A stretch of DNA of 9,382 nucleotides from Halobacteria archaeon (GCA_029932715.1 JAOZPO010000048.1:1-9382), one strand, 5' to 3'. Counted from the first letter of the stretch, positions 1 to 5,506 are shown. The notes: generated by a model from the sequence alone, not told the origin. Numbers and translations: made by a program.

Positions 1-351
1 TTCGTTTACACTGCAACCCTCACTGTCCGCCATTTCGTTCAACTTTTTATAGTTTGCCGCTGAGATCGTTTTGTCTAAAACTTTTACGCTGCCGTCATTC
101 CAATGTAAAACGTTTCTTCCATCTAATATAAACCGCTCGGGATATTCATTCGCCGCCATCCTCTTTGCTTGATTCCATGCCTCGTTAATATCTCGTGTTG
201 TGCTCATTTGACCCACTATCCCTAACTTAGCAACCACGTGATCCTTCAAGTTAGTAGTTCCCGGTGGTAGCTGCAAGAGTGCTTCAAACATCATCTTCGC
301 TAATTTGTTCGTTGATATTCCGAGACCTAAACCCCTTCTTCCACCAAACAT
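1..351 (-). CDS. Unrecognised protein, partial at left edge
   Basis: An open frame of 117 codons begins with ATG at 351 and continues through base 1 without a stop, so the C-terminus lies outside the window. Its start overlaps the stop of the preceding gene by one base (TAATG), which suggests translational coupling or a rearrangement junction. The protein opens with a Gly/Arg-rich stretch (MFGGRRGLGLGI), followed by a probable helical segment and the sequence GQMSTTRDINEAWNQAKR, then PERFILDGRNVLHWNDGS. I see no signal peptide, membrane segment or cysteine cluster, and I do not recognise the family. The same frame is open upstream to about base 384, so it could equally be the tail of an older fused frame. 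It appears to be a real coding region because the composition is protein-like over its full length; the function is unknown. Confidence 0.55.
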   Translation of the reverse strand, partial: MFGGRRGLGLGISTNKLAKMMFEALLQLPPGTTNLKDHVVAKLGIVGQMSTTRDINEAWNQAKRMAANEYPERFILDGRNVLHWNDGSVKVLDKTISAANYKKLNEMADSEGCSVNE

Positions 352-569
352 TATTTTAAACCTCCCGTCGGAATGCCAGGTAGATCAATGATTGAGCCGA
401 GGTTTGTCGGAGCCTGACGACCAATTATGAGAACATTCTCATCCTCCAGGGTGTAAGCTGGATTGTGTTCAAGCCAAAATTCCAATACCTCCTCTTGAGT
501 CTCCTTTTTGAAATCACTTTCGGCATACTGGATGAATCTTGCGTCTTTATCTACTCTAAATAATTCCAT
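351..569 (-). CDS. Truncated NucS/DUF91-like nuclease N-terminal fragment
   Basis: This 72-residue product begins MELFRVDKDARFIQY and contains EEVLEFWLEHNPAYTLED then VLIIGRQAPTNLGSIIDL. From memory, the pattern of a WLE-NP segment, an IIGRQ-T-G segment and an IDL aspartate matches the start of the NucS/DUF91 type of PD-(D/E)XK nuclease domain. In that family the IDL aspartate is followed within about 15 residues by a beta strand carrying the E-x-K catalytic pair and a further helical part. Here the frame stops at PGIPTGGLK, just before that point, so the catalytic E-x-K half is absent and the product is unlikely to be an active nuclease. A GAGGTG ribosome site lies at 572-577, two bases before ATG, and a TATA box at 594-607 serves it. 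It may be a decayed gene, a frameshifted gene, or a short domain kept for binding; the family assignment is by eye. Confidence 0.6.
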   Translation of the reverse strand: MELFRVDKDARFIQYAESDFKKETQEEVLEFWLEHNPAYTLEDENVLIIGRQAPTNLGSIIDLPGIPTGGLK

Positions 570-593
570 AGCACCTCTTTAACCTAAGACATA

Positions 594-607
594 GGTTATA
601 TTTAAAG
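594..607 (-). promoter_or_regulatory. TATA box for the minus-strand nuclease-fragment unit
   Basis: On the minus strand this reads CTTTAAATATAACC, a good archaeal TATA element. A start of transcription about 25 bases downstream falls near 575, giving a very short leader that holds only the GAGGTG ribosome site before ATG 569. Confidence 0.55.
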
Positions 608-703
608 CTATTTGCAAATGAGATGTTTTCAAAAAGAAAAAACACCAACATATACTCAGCACAGGTATAAATTGCACTTTTTTATCTACAAGGTCTTAGA
701 GCA

Positions 704-716
704 GATTTATATACTG
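704..716 (+). promoter_or_regulatory. Strong TATA box without a clear long gene downstream
   Basis: TTTATATA at 706-713 sits in a 12-base string (TTTATATACTGT) that is identical to the one at 5468-5479 in front of gar1. Transcription would start near 733-738, next to an ATG at 740. No long open frame follows, so it drives either a decayed gene or a non-coding transcript. Confidence 0.55.
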
Positions 717-739
717 TCAGCCACCTTTTAGGTTGAGAT

Positions 740-883
740 ATGAAGTTGAAATGGTGGTGCAGAGGATTAAGATAGAATTTTGGAGTCCCTGTCATTTTGG
801 ATAGTGCCCGAGATCAGAAGTGTAAACTTGCTGACGATTTACTTGCGAAATCATAGCGACAAAGTATTGAAAGAGGGGGTTGA
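740..883 (+). pseudogene. Possible decayed leaderless gene with two in-frame TAG codons
   Basis: The ATG at 740 lies at leaderless distance from the TATA box at 706-713. The frame reads MKLKWWCRGLR, then TAG at 773, then a 26-codon block from 776 to 853 containing GVPVILDSARDQKCKLADDL, then TAG at 854, eight more codons and TGA at 881. An overlapping frame from ATG 751 reads MVVQRIKIEFWSPCHFG before stopping. The pieces look protein-like but none is long enough to stand alone. I read this as gene decay; a short non-coding RNA is the alternative. The family is not recognised. Confidence 0.25.
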
Positions 884-1050
884 ATCAAAAGAGGGGTAAA
901 AATAGAGCAGAAGATGTGAAAAAGGAATACAAGGACATAGAGAAGGAGAAGATTTACAAGAGCGAGCGAAGGGACAGCATTTATATTATATACATTGATG
1001 ACTATATCATATTCAAAGACTATATGAGGAGAATATTACTATGGGAATAG
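880..1050 (+). CDS. Small lysine/glutamate-rich hypothetical protein (doubtful)
   Basis: A 56-codon frame starts with TTG at 880 behind a GAGGGGG run, or with GTG at 916, and ends at TAG 1048-1050. It encodes a highly charged segment (EDVKKEYKDIEKEKIYKSER) followed by a hydrophobic/aromatic tail (SIYIIYIDDYIIFKDY). It ends 18 bases before the HdrD-like gene and could be its operon partner. Against it: the likely TATA box of the HdrD-like gene (979-994) falls inside this frame and encodes the IYIIY string, so the frame may be an accident of AT-rich promoter DNA and a purine-rich tract. No family is recognised. Confidence 0.3.
   Translation: MNQKRGKNRAEDVKKEYKDIEKEKIYKSERRDSIYIIYIDDYIIFKDYMRRILLWE
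979..994 (+). promoter_or_regulatory. Probable TATA box for the HdrD-like gene
   Basis: The sequence reads ATTTATATTATATAC, with TTTATATT at 980-987. Transcription would begin near 1010, leaving a leader of about 59 bases before ATG 1069. A second TATA-like site at about 1001-1012 (ACTATATCATAT) would give a shorter leader of about 35 bases. Confidence 0.45.
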
Positions 1051-1068
1051 AAAGGTTATATATGCATA

Positions 1069-2178
1069 ATGAGTAGAGAGATAAATCCAGAGAAAGATAA
1101 AGAAGAATCATCAAGAATTTGTTACCAATGCGGAGAATGCACGGCAGCATGTCCTCTACGTCGAGTCTCGCAATTTAATCCGCGTAGTATTCTGTATAAT
1201 ATCAATGCTGGCTTTTCTGATACCGACAGTCTCTGGAACTGTTTGATATGTGAAAATTGCCAGATTGTATGTCCTCAGGGTGTGGATTTCCCTGCTATTG
1301 TGCTGCAGCAGCGCCAAAAACAGGAACTAAACAGAGACATTCTGGCACACCGTGTATTTTCCGAGATTGCTGATTTCATGACCTTCTTTGATAAAGGCGT
1401 ACCTGTGGATTTCAAAGGCGAAACGGAAGCGGATAGTGAATATGGCTATTTCCCAGGCTGTCTGGATTATCTTGACCTGTTTTTGGATGTCGGTGTGAAC
1501 TTCCATGAGATCGGCGATTCCGCAGTTACGCTATTGAATAAAATAGGCATAAGACCGCAAATAGTGAGCCTGAAATGCTGTGGTCACGACGTGCTATTCC
1601 AGGGTAATCACGAAGTATTCGAGCAGCTTGCTGCGTACAACACGAAAAAGCTAAAGGAGCAAGGCATAAAGAAGCTAATAGTAAGTTGTGCAGAGGGCTT
1701 TTTTACTTTCAAGCGGCATTACGAGCTTGATGATATAGAAGTAATACACATATCTCAGTTATTGAGCAATAAACTGCAACTCGCAGATGAAGAGAGAGCA
1801 CGTAACCGGGATGTTACTGTGACTTACCATGACCCATGTGCGTTGAAGGCATATCAGCTATATGAATACCCGCGAGATGCGATACAGAAGTCAGGAGTGA
1901 AATATGTAGAACTGAGGCATATTAAAGATAATTCATTATGCTGTGGCGTCAGTGGGATGATGAACTGTAACGACATGAGCAAGGCACTGAGGACGTTCCG
2001 ACTGGCGGAAGTAAAAGCGAGTGGTGCGGATATACTGATCACTACATGTCCAAAATGCTTAGCGCATTTGAACTGTTTGAAATACGAGACGGAGAGGAGT
2101 GGTAAAGAAGAAGAAAAGGGATACGATTTTGAAATTGTAGACCTTGCGGTGTTTTTAGGACGGTTATGGAAAGAGTAG
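1069..2178 (+). CDS. HdrC/HdrD-type fused iron-sulfur protein (CCG-domain)
   Basis: A 369-residue soluble electron-transfer protein of the heterodisulfide-reductase type. An HdrC-like N-terminal domain has two [4Fe-4S] motifs, C18-C21-C24-C28-P and C58-C61-C64-C68-P. Two CCG (DUF224) domains follow. The first has C131, C170-C171-G172 and C207, but the final cysteine of the CxxC is Gly210 (CAEG). The second is complete: C257, C291-C292-G293, C327-P-K-C330. In the family, such HdrB/HdrD modules hold non-cubane clusters and act on thiols or disulfides, with HdrC relaying electrons. There is no membrane segment and no HdrA or cytochrome gene beside it, so the electron partner is unknown. It could be a true HdrD paralogue or a GlpC/LldE-like subunit. 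An in-frame TAA directly precedes ATG 1069, which fixes the start; no good Shine-Dalgarno is present. The gene stands alone and faces the decayed element at 2235-2420. Confidence 0.85.
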   Translation: MSREINPEKDKEESSRICYQCGECTAACPLRRVSQFNPRSILYNINAGFSDTDSLWNCLICENCQIVCPQGVDFPAIVLQQRQKQELNRDILAHRVFSEIADFMTFFDKGVPVDFKGETEADSEYGYFPGCLDYLDLFLDVGVNFHEIGDSAVTLLNKIGIRPQIVSLKCCGHDVLFQGNHEVFEQLAAYNTKKLKEQGIKKLIVSCAEGFFTFKRHYELDDIEVIHISQLLSNKLQLADEERARNRDVTVTYHDPCALKAYQLYEYPRDAIQKSGVKYVELRHIKDNSLCCGVSGMMNCNDMSKALRTFRLAEVKASGADILITTCPKCLAHLNCLKYETERSGKEEEKGYDFEIVDLAVFLGRLWKE

Positions 2179-2234
2179 CGGTTTCCATTTATCTTAATGA
2201 AATAAAAGTATTTGTAATTGTATAGCTCAGTAAA

Positions 2235-2291
2235 AATTCCAAGTACCAAGCATCAAATTACAAACAAATTCCAAGCACCAAATTCAAATTT
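2235..2291. repeat. CCAAGCACCAAATT-type interspersed repeat
   Basis: This AT-rich stretch is built from variants of one theme: ATTCCAAGTACCAAGCATCAAATTACAAAC, given here as ATTCCAAGTACCAAGCATC then AAATTACAAAC, followed by AAATTCCAAGCACCAAATTC and AAATTTATAAA. The motif ATTCCAAG occurs twice and CCAAGYACCAA-like units recur. From memory, tracts of this kind are common in environmental genomes next to four-helix-bundle (intervening-sequence type) protein genes, and a remnant of such a gene lies immediately beside it at 2298-2420. Confidence 0.5.
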
Positions 2292-2297
2292 ATAAAA

Positions 2298-2420
2298 TCA
2301 TTTGGCTTTTTCCCGTATCGAAGCAATGGTTTTTGAACGGGTTTTTACAAACGCTATCACTTCTTTCGCAAACTCTAACGTCCGCTCCTCTAGATCATAC
2401 CGTTTTTTCGCTCTATACAA
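2298..2420 (-). pseudogene. Truncated four-helix-bundle (23S rRNA IVS-type) protein
   Basis: The minus strand encodes YDLEERTLEFAKEVIAFVKT followed by RSKTIASIREKAK and a TGA stop at 2298. The YDLEERT-FAK-FVK-PKTIANI pattern is characteristic of the N-terminal helix of the four-helix-bundle proteins found in 23S rRNA intervening sequences and as free genes. Family members are about 115-125 residues and continue with a GSVGANYIEAN region; here everything after the first helix is lost. No ATG precedes the homologous part; a TTG at 2420 is the only nearby start, so the range begins there. It lies 73 bases downstream of the binding-protein gene on the same strand and next to the CCAAGCACC repeats. 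I call it a remnant of a mobile or spreading element, not a functional gene. Confidence 0.6.
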
Positions 2421-2434
2421 ATACAAGTATTTGT
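2417..2434. repeat. Perfect short inverted repeat
   Basis: Arms ACAAATAC (2417-2424) and GTATTTGT (2427-2434) are perfectly complementary around a two-base centre. It sits at the head of the four-helix-bundle remnant and about 60 bases past the end of the binding-protein gene. It could be an end of the decayed element or a weak transcript-end structure; it may also be chance in AT-rich DNA. Confidence 0.3.
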
Positions 2435-2493
2435 TTGGCAAGACCACAGGGGTACACGTATTTTCACGAGAAAAGATAATCAACTTCTCTCTT

Positions 2494-3762
2494 TCACGCC
2501 GGATACACAAATACACCCTGATCCTTAACATCGAATTCCATAGCACAGAATTTGTCCACGTATTCCTGATGAATCGCTTGCGGGTCTAAATCATCGAATT
2601 CATCTGGATAGAGCCATTTTGCCATATATGCAAGACCAACTGGATACCCAGGACCAAACGGGACATTACTATCCAGCAGATAAACCCGCTCCTCTTCCAC
2701 CGCAGTAAGATTAGTAAATCCTGGTAGTTCTACTATCCTGTCATACTCGTGCTTCAGTGCGGATTCATCATCCGTCTCGTAACCGCCACGACCGCCACTT
2801 TCCGAAAGCCCGATGATAACTTCTGGATTCTGGTCTAAAATCCACTCGACTCCTACGGATGGATATGTAGCCTGGAGTTCATCCGCTATGTTTACCCCTC
2901 CCGCCAGTTCACAAAGTGTGCTTATTCCACCAGATTGCTTTGTATATGTCTTCCGCTCTTTCGTTGATTCAATCACACTCTTATCCAGGAAAACCTCTGG
3001 TTTCTCATCCTCAGGCATCTTCGATACTTTCTCTTCTATCGCATCTACATACTTATCATGCCATTTGACATACTCAGATGCTTTCTCTTCTTCCTCAAGT
3101 AAATATCCAAGCTTTAGCATTTCGTCTCTAACTGTTTCTGGCTTATAGAGGTCCAACCGAATGACAGTTACAGTTTGCGGGAGTTTGTCCTCTATATATT
3201 CAGGAGCCGGCCATTTACCGTATGCAACTATCGCATCGGCATTTAACTCCAGCACCAATTCGGGGTCTATATCCCTCCAGCCACCAACTACCCTACTATC
3301 ACTTATATCAGGGAAGAAAAGCGCCTGCTTCTCTATCAGATCACTGATACCAACTATCCGGTCCTTAGCGCCAAGAGCACGAAGCGCTTCGGCTGCTCCT
3401 GCATTTAGCGCCACTATCCGCTCCAATGGCTTGTATATCGTTACGTTTACTCCTGTTGCACACTCTATTGTGCGGGGATAAAGCCCGTGGTAATAATAAA
3501 GGCACGCAACCCTGCGAAGGTCATTCCTACCAGGATGCTTCACCTCTTCGCCCATATACGTTGCCTTCATGTAAGCCATGATTGAATCCACAACCTCATC
3601 CCTCGATACAGTATCCTGTGTATTCATGGCAGTAGCTGAGATAGAAGTCAGTGCCACAATCACCAAAACAGTTAACAAACAGACGAGTGTTTCCATTGTG
3701 CCAGTCACCATGAGTCCCCCTCTTTTCCTCCTTGCTCCCTTTTTCATAGCACAATATTTCAT
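2494..3762 (-). CDS. ABC transporter substrate-binding protein, iron/cobalamin type
   Basis: A 422-residue exported binding protein. The start is ATG 3762, not an upstream ATG at 3783: a GGAGGG ribosome site ends 5 bases before it and the codon overlaps the previous stop as ATGA. A basic n-region (KKGARRKRGG, residues 7-16) and a hydrophobic stretch (about 24-46) form a signal peptide or membrane anchor. Residues 50-105 are a small extension (SRDEVVDSIMAYMKATYMG, then DDLRRVA-like) seen in methanogen homologues. The periplasmic-binding domain of the FepB/BtuF type runs from about 113 (PLERIVALNAGAAEALRALG) through GWRDIDPELVLELNADAIVAYG to residue 390. Class-III binding proteins of this fold bind chelated iron, cobalamin or related metal complexes; the ligand is not readable here. 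No lipobox cysteine is seen. No permease or ATPase gene is in the window. Confidence 0.85.
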   Translation of the reverse strand: MKYCAMKKGARRKRGGLMVTGTMETLVCLLTVLVIVALTSISATAMNTQDTVSRDEVVDSIMAYMKATYMGEEVKHPGRNDLRRVACLYYYHGLYPRTIECATGVNVTIYKPLERIVALNAGAAEALRALGAKDRIVGISDLIEKQALFFPDISDSRVVGGWRDIDPELVLELNADAIVAYGKWPAPEYIEDKLPQTVTVIRLDLYKPETVRDEMLKLGYLLEEEEKASEYVKWHDKYVDAIEEKVSKMPEDEKPEVFLDKSVIESTKERKTYTKQSGGISTLCELAGGVNIADELQATYPSVGVEWILDQNPEVIIGLSESGGRGGYETDDESALKHEYDRIVELPGFTNLTAVEEERVYLLDSNVPFGPGYPVGLAYMAKWLYPDEFDDLDPQAIHQEYVDKFCAMEFDVKDQGVFVYPA

Positions 3763-4781
3763 CTTTCCCTCCGAACTAAGCACAGTAATCCCGCGGCAAG
3801 CAGCCCGGAAAATGCTAATACTGCACCATAACCCGGCAATTTGGATGATGATGATGACGGCGACGAAGATGCAGGCACGTGAGATGCCGGTTGGTGTTCA
3901 AAAGCGTTATTCGATTCTGACTGCTCTTCCAATTGCTGCTTCGAGCACGGTAGCTTCAGATATACGGGGTCTGACTCGTGTTTATTTGTACCATGCATAA
4001 AAACGGCATTAAATGTTGCAGTGCATGCTTCTGTAGCATTTGTAACTTTGAATACAACAACAGCCGAATCACCTGCGTTTATGTCGCCAAGATAGACTTT
4101 TTCCGGCTGAATTTCCGCCCCAGTTACATTTGAAGCCACAACATAGACACAGTCAACATCTGATAGGCATTCGTTTATAACCTCCAGGTTCACTTCGTTC
4201 TCTGAAATCCCCATTGACAGCAGGTTTACAGCACCGCTAACCTGAATCGGGATAAAATAGCGAATGCCTTTGCTTCTTTTTCCGTTCATATCCTCGATGT
4301 TAGCAACGAATTTAAGCATATATATGCCTTCTGCAGCCGGCGCTTTTAATTTATATTTCAGGTCAACTTTATTATCAGGCCCTATTACACCCGCAGATAT
4401 GTACTTGTTATAGACTTTGAAGTCCTTCTCTACAATGTAAGCTTCTTTTATGTATGCGTCCATTGTGTATCTTGTCTCGGTGTCTACGTCTACAATGTAA
4501 CCCGAAGTCCCTTTCTTATCCCTTTTAATATCCAGCTCCTTCTCTATTGGCTTTTCCTGCATATTCTTGAGTGTTACCGTAAGCACCGCTATATCACCTG
4601 TCATTAACGTCTCAGGACTGAGTTCGTAATCATACACCATTGCATAAGGTTCCGGCTTGGGCGCGATGTCACACTTGCTTAACAGGTCGTCTATATCATC
4701 AGCGAAAGCCGGTTTTGTCACTGTAAGCAAGAGCATCACTGCAAGCACCCCCAAAAATAACGTTACTACATTCTTGTTCAC
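3759..4781 (-). CDS. Surface protein with Ser-rich stalk and PGF-CTERM-like anchor
   Basis: A 340-residue exported protein starting with GTG at 4781; an in-frame TAA lies three codons upstream. Residues 1-28 are a signal peptide ending AFA before DD. Residues 50-280 look beta-rich, with two probable Ig/NEW3-like segments (around 50-180 with LTVTLKN, and 190-280 with YVVASNVTG and VVVFKVTNAT), and four cysteines at 205, 211, 253 and 279 that could form disulfides. A Gln/Ser-rich linker at 281-314 ends in a serine run, followed by LPGYGAVLAFSGLLAAGLL and RRER. That tail has the order of a PGF-CTERM anchor (PGF, hydrophobic span, basic end), with Tyr in place of Phe; in the family it is cleaved and lipid-linked by archaeosortase A. 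The ATGA overlap with the binding protein implies a joint role, perhaps holding or guiding it at the surface. The exact function is unknown. Confidence 0.75.
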   Translation of the reverse strand: MNKNVVTLFLGVLAVMLLLTVTKPAFADDIDDLLSKCDIAPKPEPYAMVYDYELSPETLMTGDIAVLTVTLKNMQEKPIEKELDIKRDKKGTSGYIVDVDTETRYTMDAYIKEAYIVEKDFKVYNKYISAGVIGPDNKVDLKYKLKAPAAEGIYMLKFVANIEDMNGKRSKGIRYFIPIQVSGAVNLLSMGISENEVNLEVINECLSDVDCVYVVASNVTGAEIQPEKVYLGDINAGDSAVVVFKVTNATEACTATFNAVFMHGTNKHESDPVYLKLPCSKQQLEEQSESNNAFEHQPASHVPASSSPSSSSSKLPGYGAVLAFSGLLAAGLLCLVRRER

Positions 4782-4842
4782 CTTGCATTACCCCCGTTCC
4801 CTTTTCTGTCCGCTGTTGAAAACTATACCGCTCATAACAGTG

Positions 4843-4864
4843 ATTACTATAATATTACTATAAT
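4843..4864. repeat. Perfect tandem 11-nt repeat at predicted transcription start
   Basis: The unit ATTACTATAAT occurs twice back to back, at 4843-4853 and 4854-4864, with a TAATATTA palindrome at the junction. On the minus strand it lies directly downstream of the TATA boxes at 4871-4892, covering the predicted start site at about 4849-4861. That is where an archaeal repressor usually blocks, so it is a candidate operator for the surface-protein/binding-protein unit; a metal-responsive regulator would fit but is inferred. Confidence 0.45.
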
Positions 4865-4870
4865 GTAAAA

Positions 4871-4892
4871 GATATAAAAGAATTATAAAAGG
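4871..4892 (-). promoter_or_regulatory. Promoter of the surface-protein/binding-protein unit
   Basis: The minus strand reads CCTTTTATAATT (about 4881-4892) and then CTTTTATATC (4871-4880), two overlapping candidates for the TATA box. They place the transcription start near 4861 or 4849, giving a leader of 65-80 bases before GTG 4781. A GGGGG ribosome site lies about 9 bases ahead of the GTG. Confidence 0.5.
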
Positions 4893-4963
4893 CGCGAAAT
4901 ATTTGTAAAATAACCTGAATTTATTTGCGTTTTTGTATATACATCGTGATCCATATCGGCGAT

Positions 4964-5425
4964 CTAAGTTGGGGTTACCAGCTCTATTGCACCGGTAGGG
5001 CAATGGTCAACACAAGCTCTGCAAAACTCCGGGGGCTTAAATGCCCTTTTACACCTATTCGCATCCACTAATCTCACTTTCCCCTCTTCTATTTTTAAAA
5101 CCAGCTCGTCATTATACCTGCCCCCTTTACCATATAAAACCTCTTCGTTCATCCTGTTCTCCTCGCATACCACAACACAGATACCACAACCCGTACATTT
5201 CTCCTCTTCTATTATCAAGCCCGTAATCTCTCTCCCCTCTGATGGGATAAGCTTCTTCAGTTTTTCTAAATTCACCTTATACACAGGTTCTAAGAGCATA
5301 GGGCAGTCTTCAGGCTTCGCTTCACCTGAAATTAGTTTAGCAGCAAAGCCCATGCATACTGTTCCACACTGCTTGCAGTTCGTCCTCGGTAATAAATTAT
5401 ACAGTTCAAATAATGAGGCAGGCAT
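4964..5425 (-). CDS. Fes-domain plus dicluster ferredoxin-like protein
   Basis: A 153-residue soluble protein predicted to carry three [4Fe-4S] clusters. The N-terminal Fes-type motif is C17-C20-C24-C41 within LLPRTNCKQCGTVCMGFAAK, as found at the start of the corrinoid Fe-S subunit of acetyl-CoA synthase/decarbonylase complexes. A ferredoxin-type set follows, C77-C80-C83-C87 (CTGCGICVVVC) and C125-C135-C138-C142-P (FCRACVDHCPTGAI). Between them is a GRYNDELVLKIEEGKVRLVD segment that resembles small Fe-S proteins of methanogens. It is probably an electron carrier, or a partner of a C1 or corrinoid enzyme; the partner cannot be read here. The frame is open far upstream, but ATG 5425 is chosen because the TATA box at 5468-5475 puts the transcript start near 5448 and the domain begins directly after this Met. 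No Shine-Dalgarno is seen. It is divergent from gar1-tfb. Confidence 0.8.
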   Translation of the reverse strand: MPASLFELYNLLPRTNCKQCGTVCMGFAAKLISGEAKPEDCPMLLEPVYKVNLEKLKKLIPSEGREITGLIIEEEKCTGCGICVVVCEENRMNEEVLYGKGGRYNDELVLKIEEGKVRLVDANRCKRAFKPPEFCRACVDHCPTGAIELVTPT

Positions 5426-5463
5426 AGTACGGGTTTTGCTGCTGATCCATAAAAAGAAACCGT

Positions 5464-5495
5464 AAGCTTTATATACTGTTATTGTATATATGTTA
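5464..5495. promoter_or_regulatory. Shared divergent promoter, ferredoxin and gar1-tfb
   Basis: AAGCTTTATATAC (5464-5476) reads as TTTATATA on the plus strand and as TATATAAAG on the minus strand. Rightward it predicts a start near 5498, almost leaderless for gar1; leftward it predicts about 5448, a leader of some 23 bases for the ferredoxin gene. A second AT-rich box, TTGTATATATGTTAT (5482-5495), could serve either direction. The two transcription units probably compete for factors at this site. Confidence 0.5.
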
Positions 5496-5506
5496 TACCA
5501 GTAGTG

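Noticed and set aside
773..856. Pyrrolysine readthrough at two TAG codons
   Set aside because: The reading frame is short, unrecognised and followed by TGA soon after; nothing in the window shows a pyrrolysine system. Kept only as an alternative in the findings.
1052..1064. GGTTATATATGC as TATA box for the HdrD-like gene
   Set aside because: It would start transcription about 15 bases inside the gene, beyond the only plausible start codon.
2421..2546. Minus-strand open frame ahead of the four-helix-bundle remnant
   Set aside because: It overlaps the end of the binding-protein gene out of frame and shows no family resemblance; only the part from about 2420 down is homologous.
3763..3783. ATG at 3783 as the start of the binding protein
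   Set aside because: The ATG at 3762 has a GGAGGG site at ideal spacing and an ATGA overlap with the upstream gene; the upstream ATG has neither.
5504..5506. GTG at 5504 as the gar1 start
   Set aside because: Possible, but it adds only one residue before the ATG; the ATG is preferred and the choice does not affect the product.
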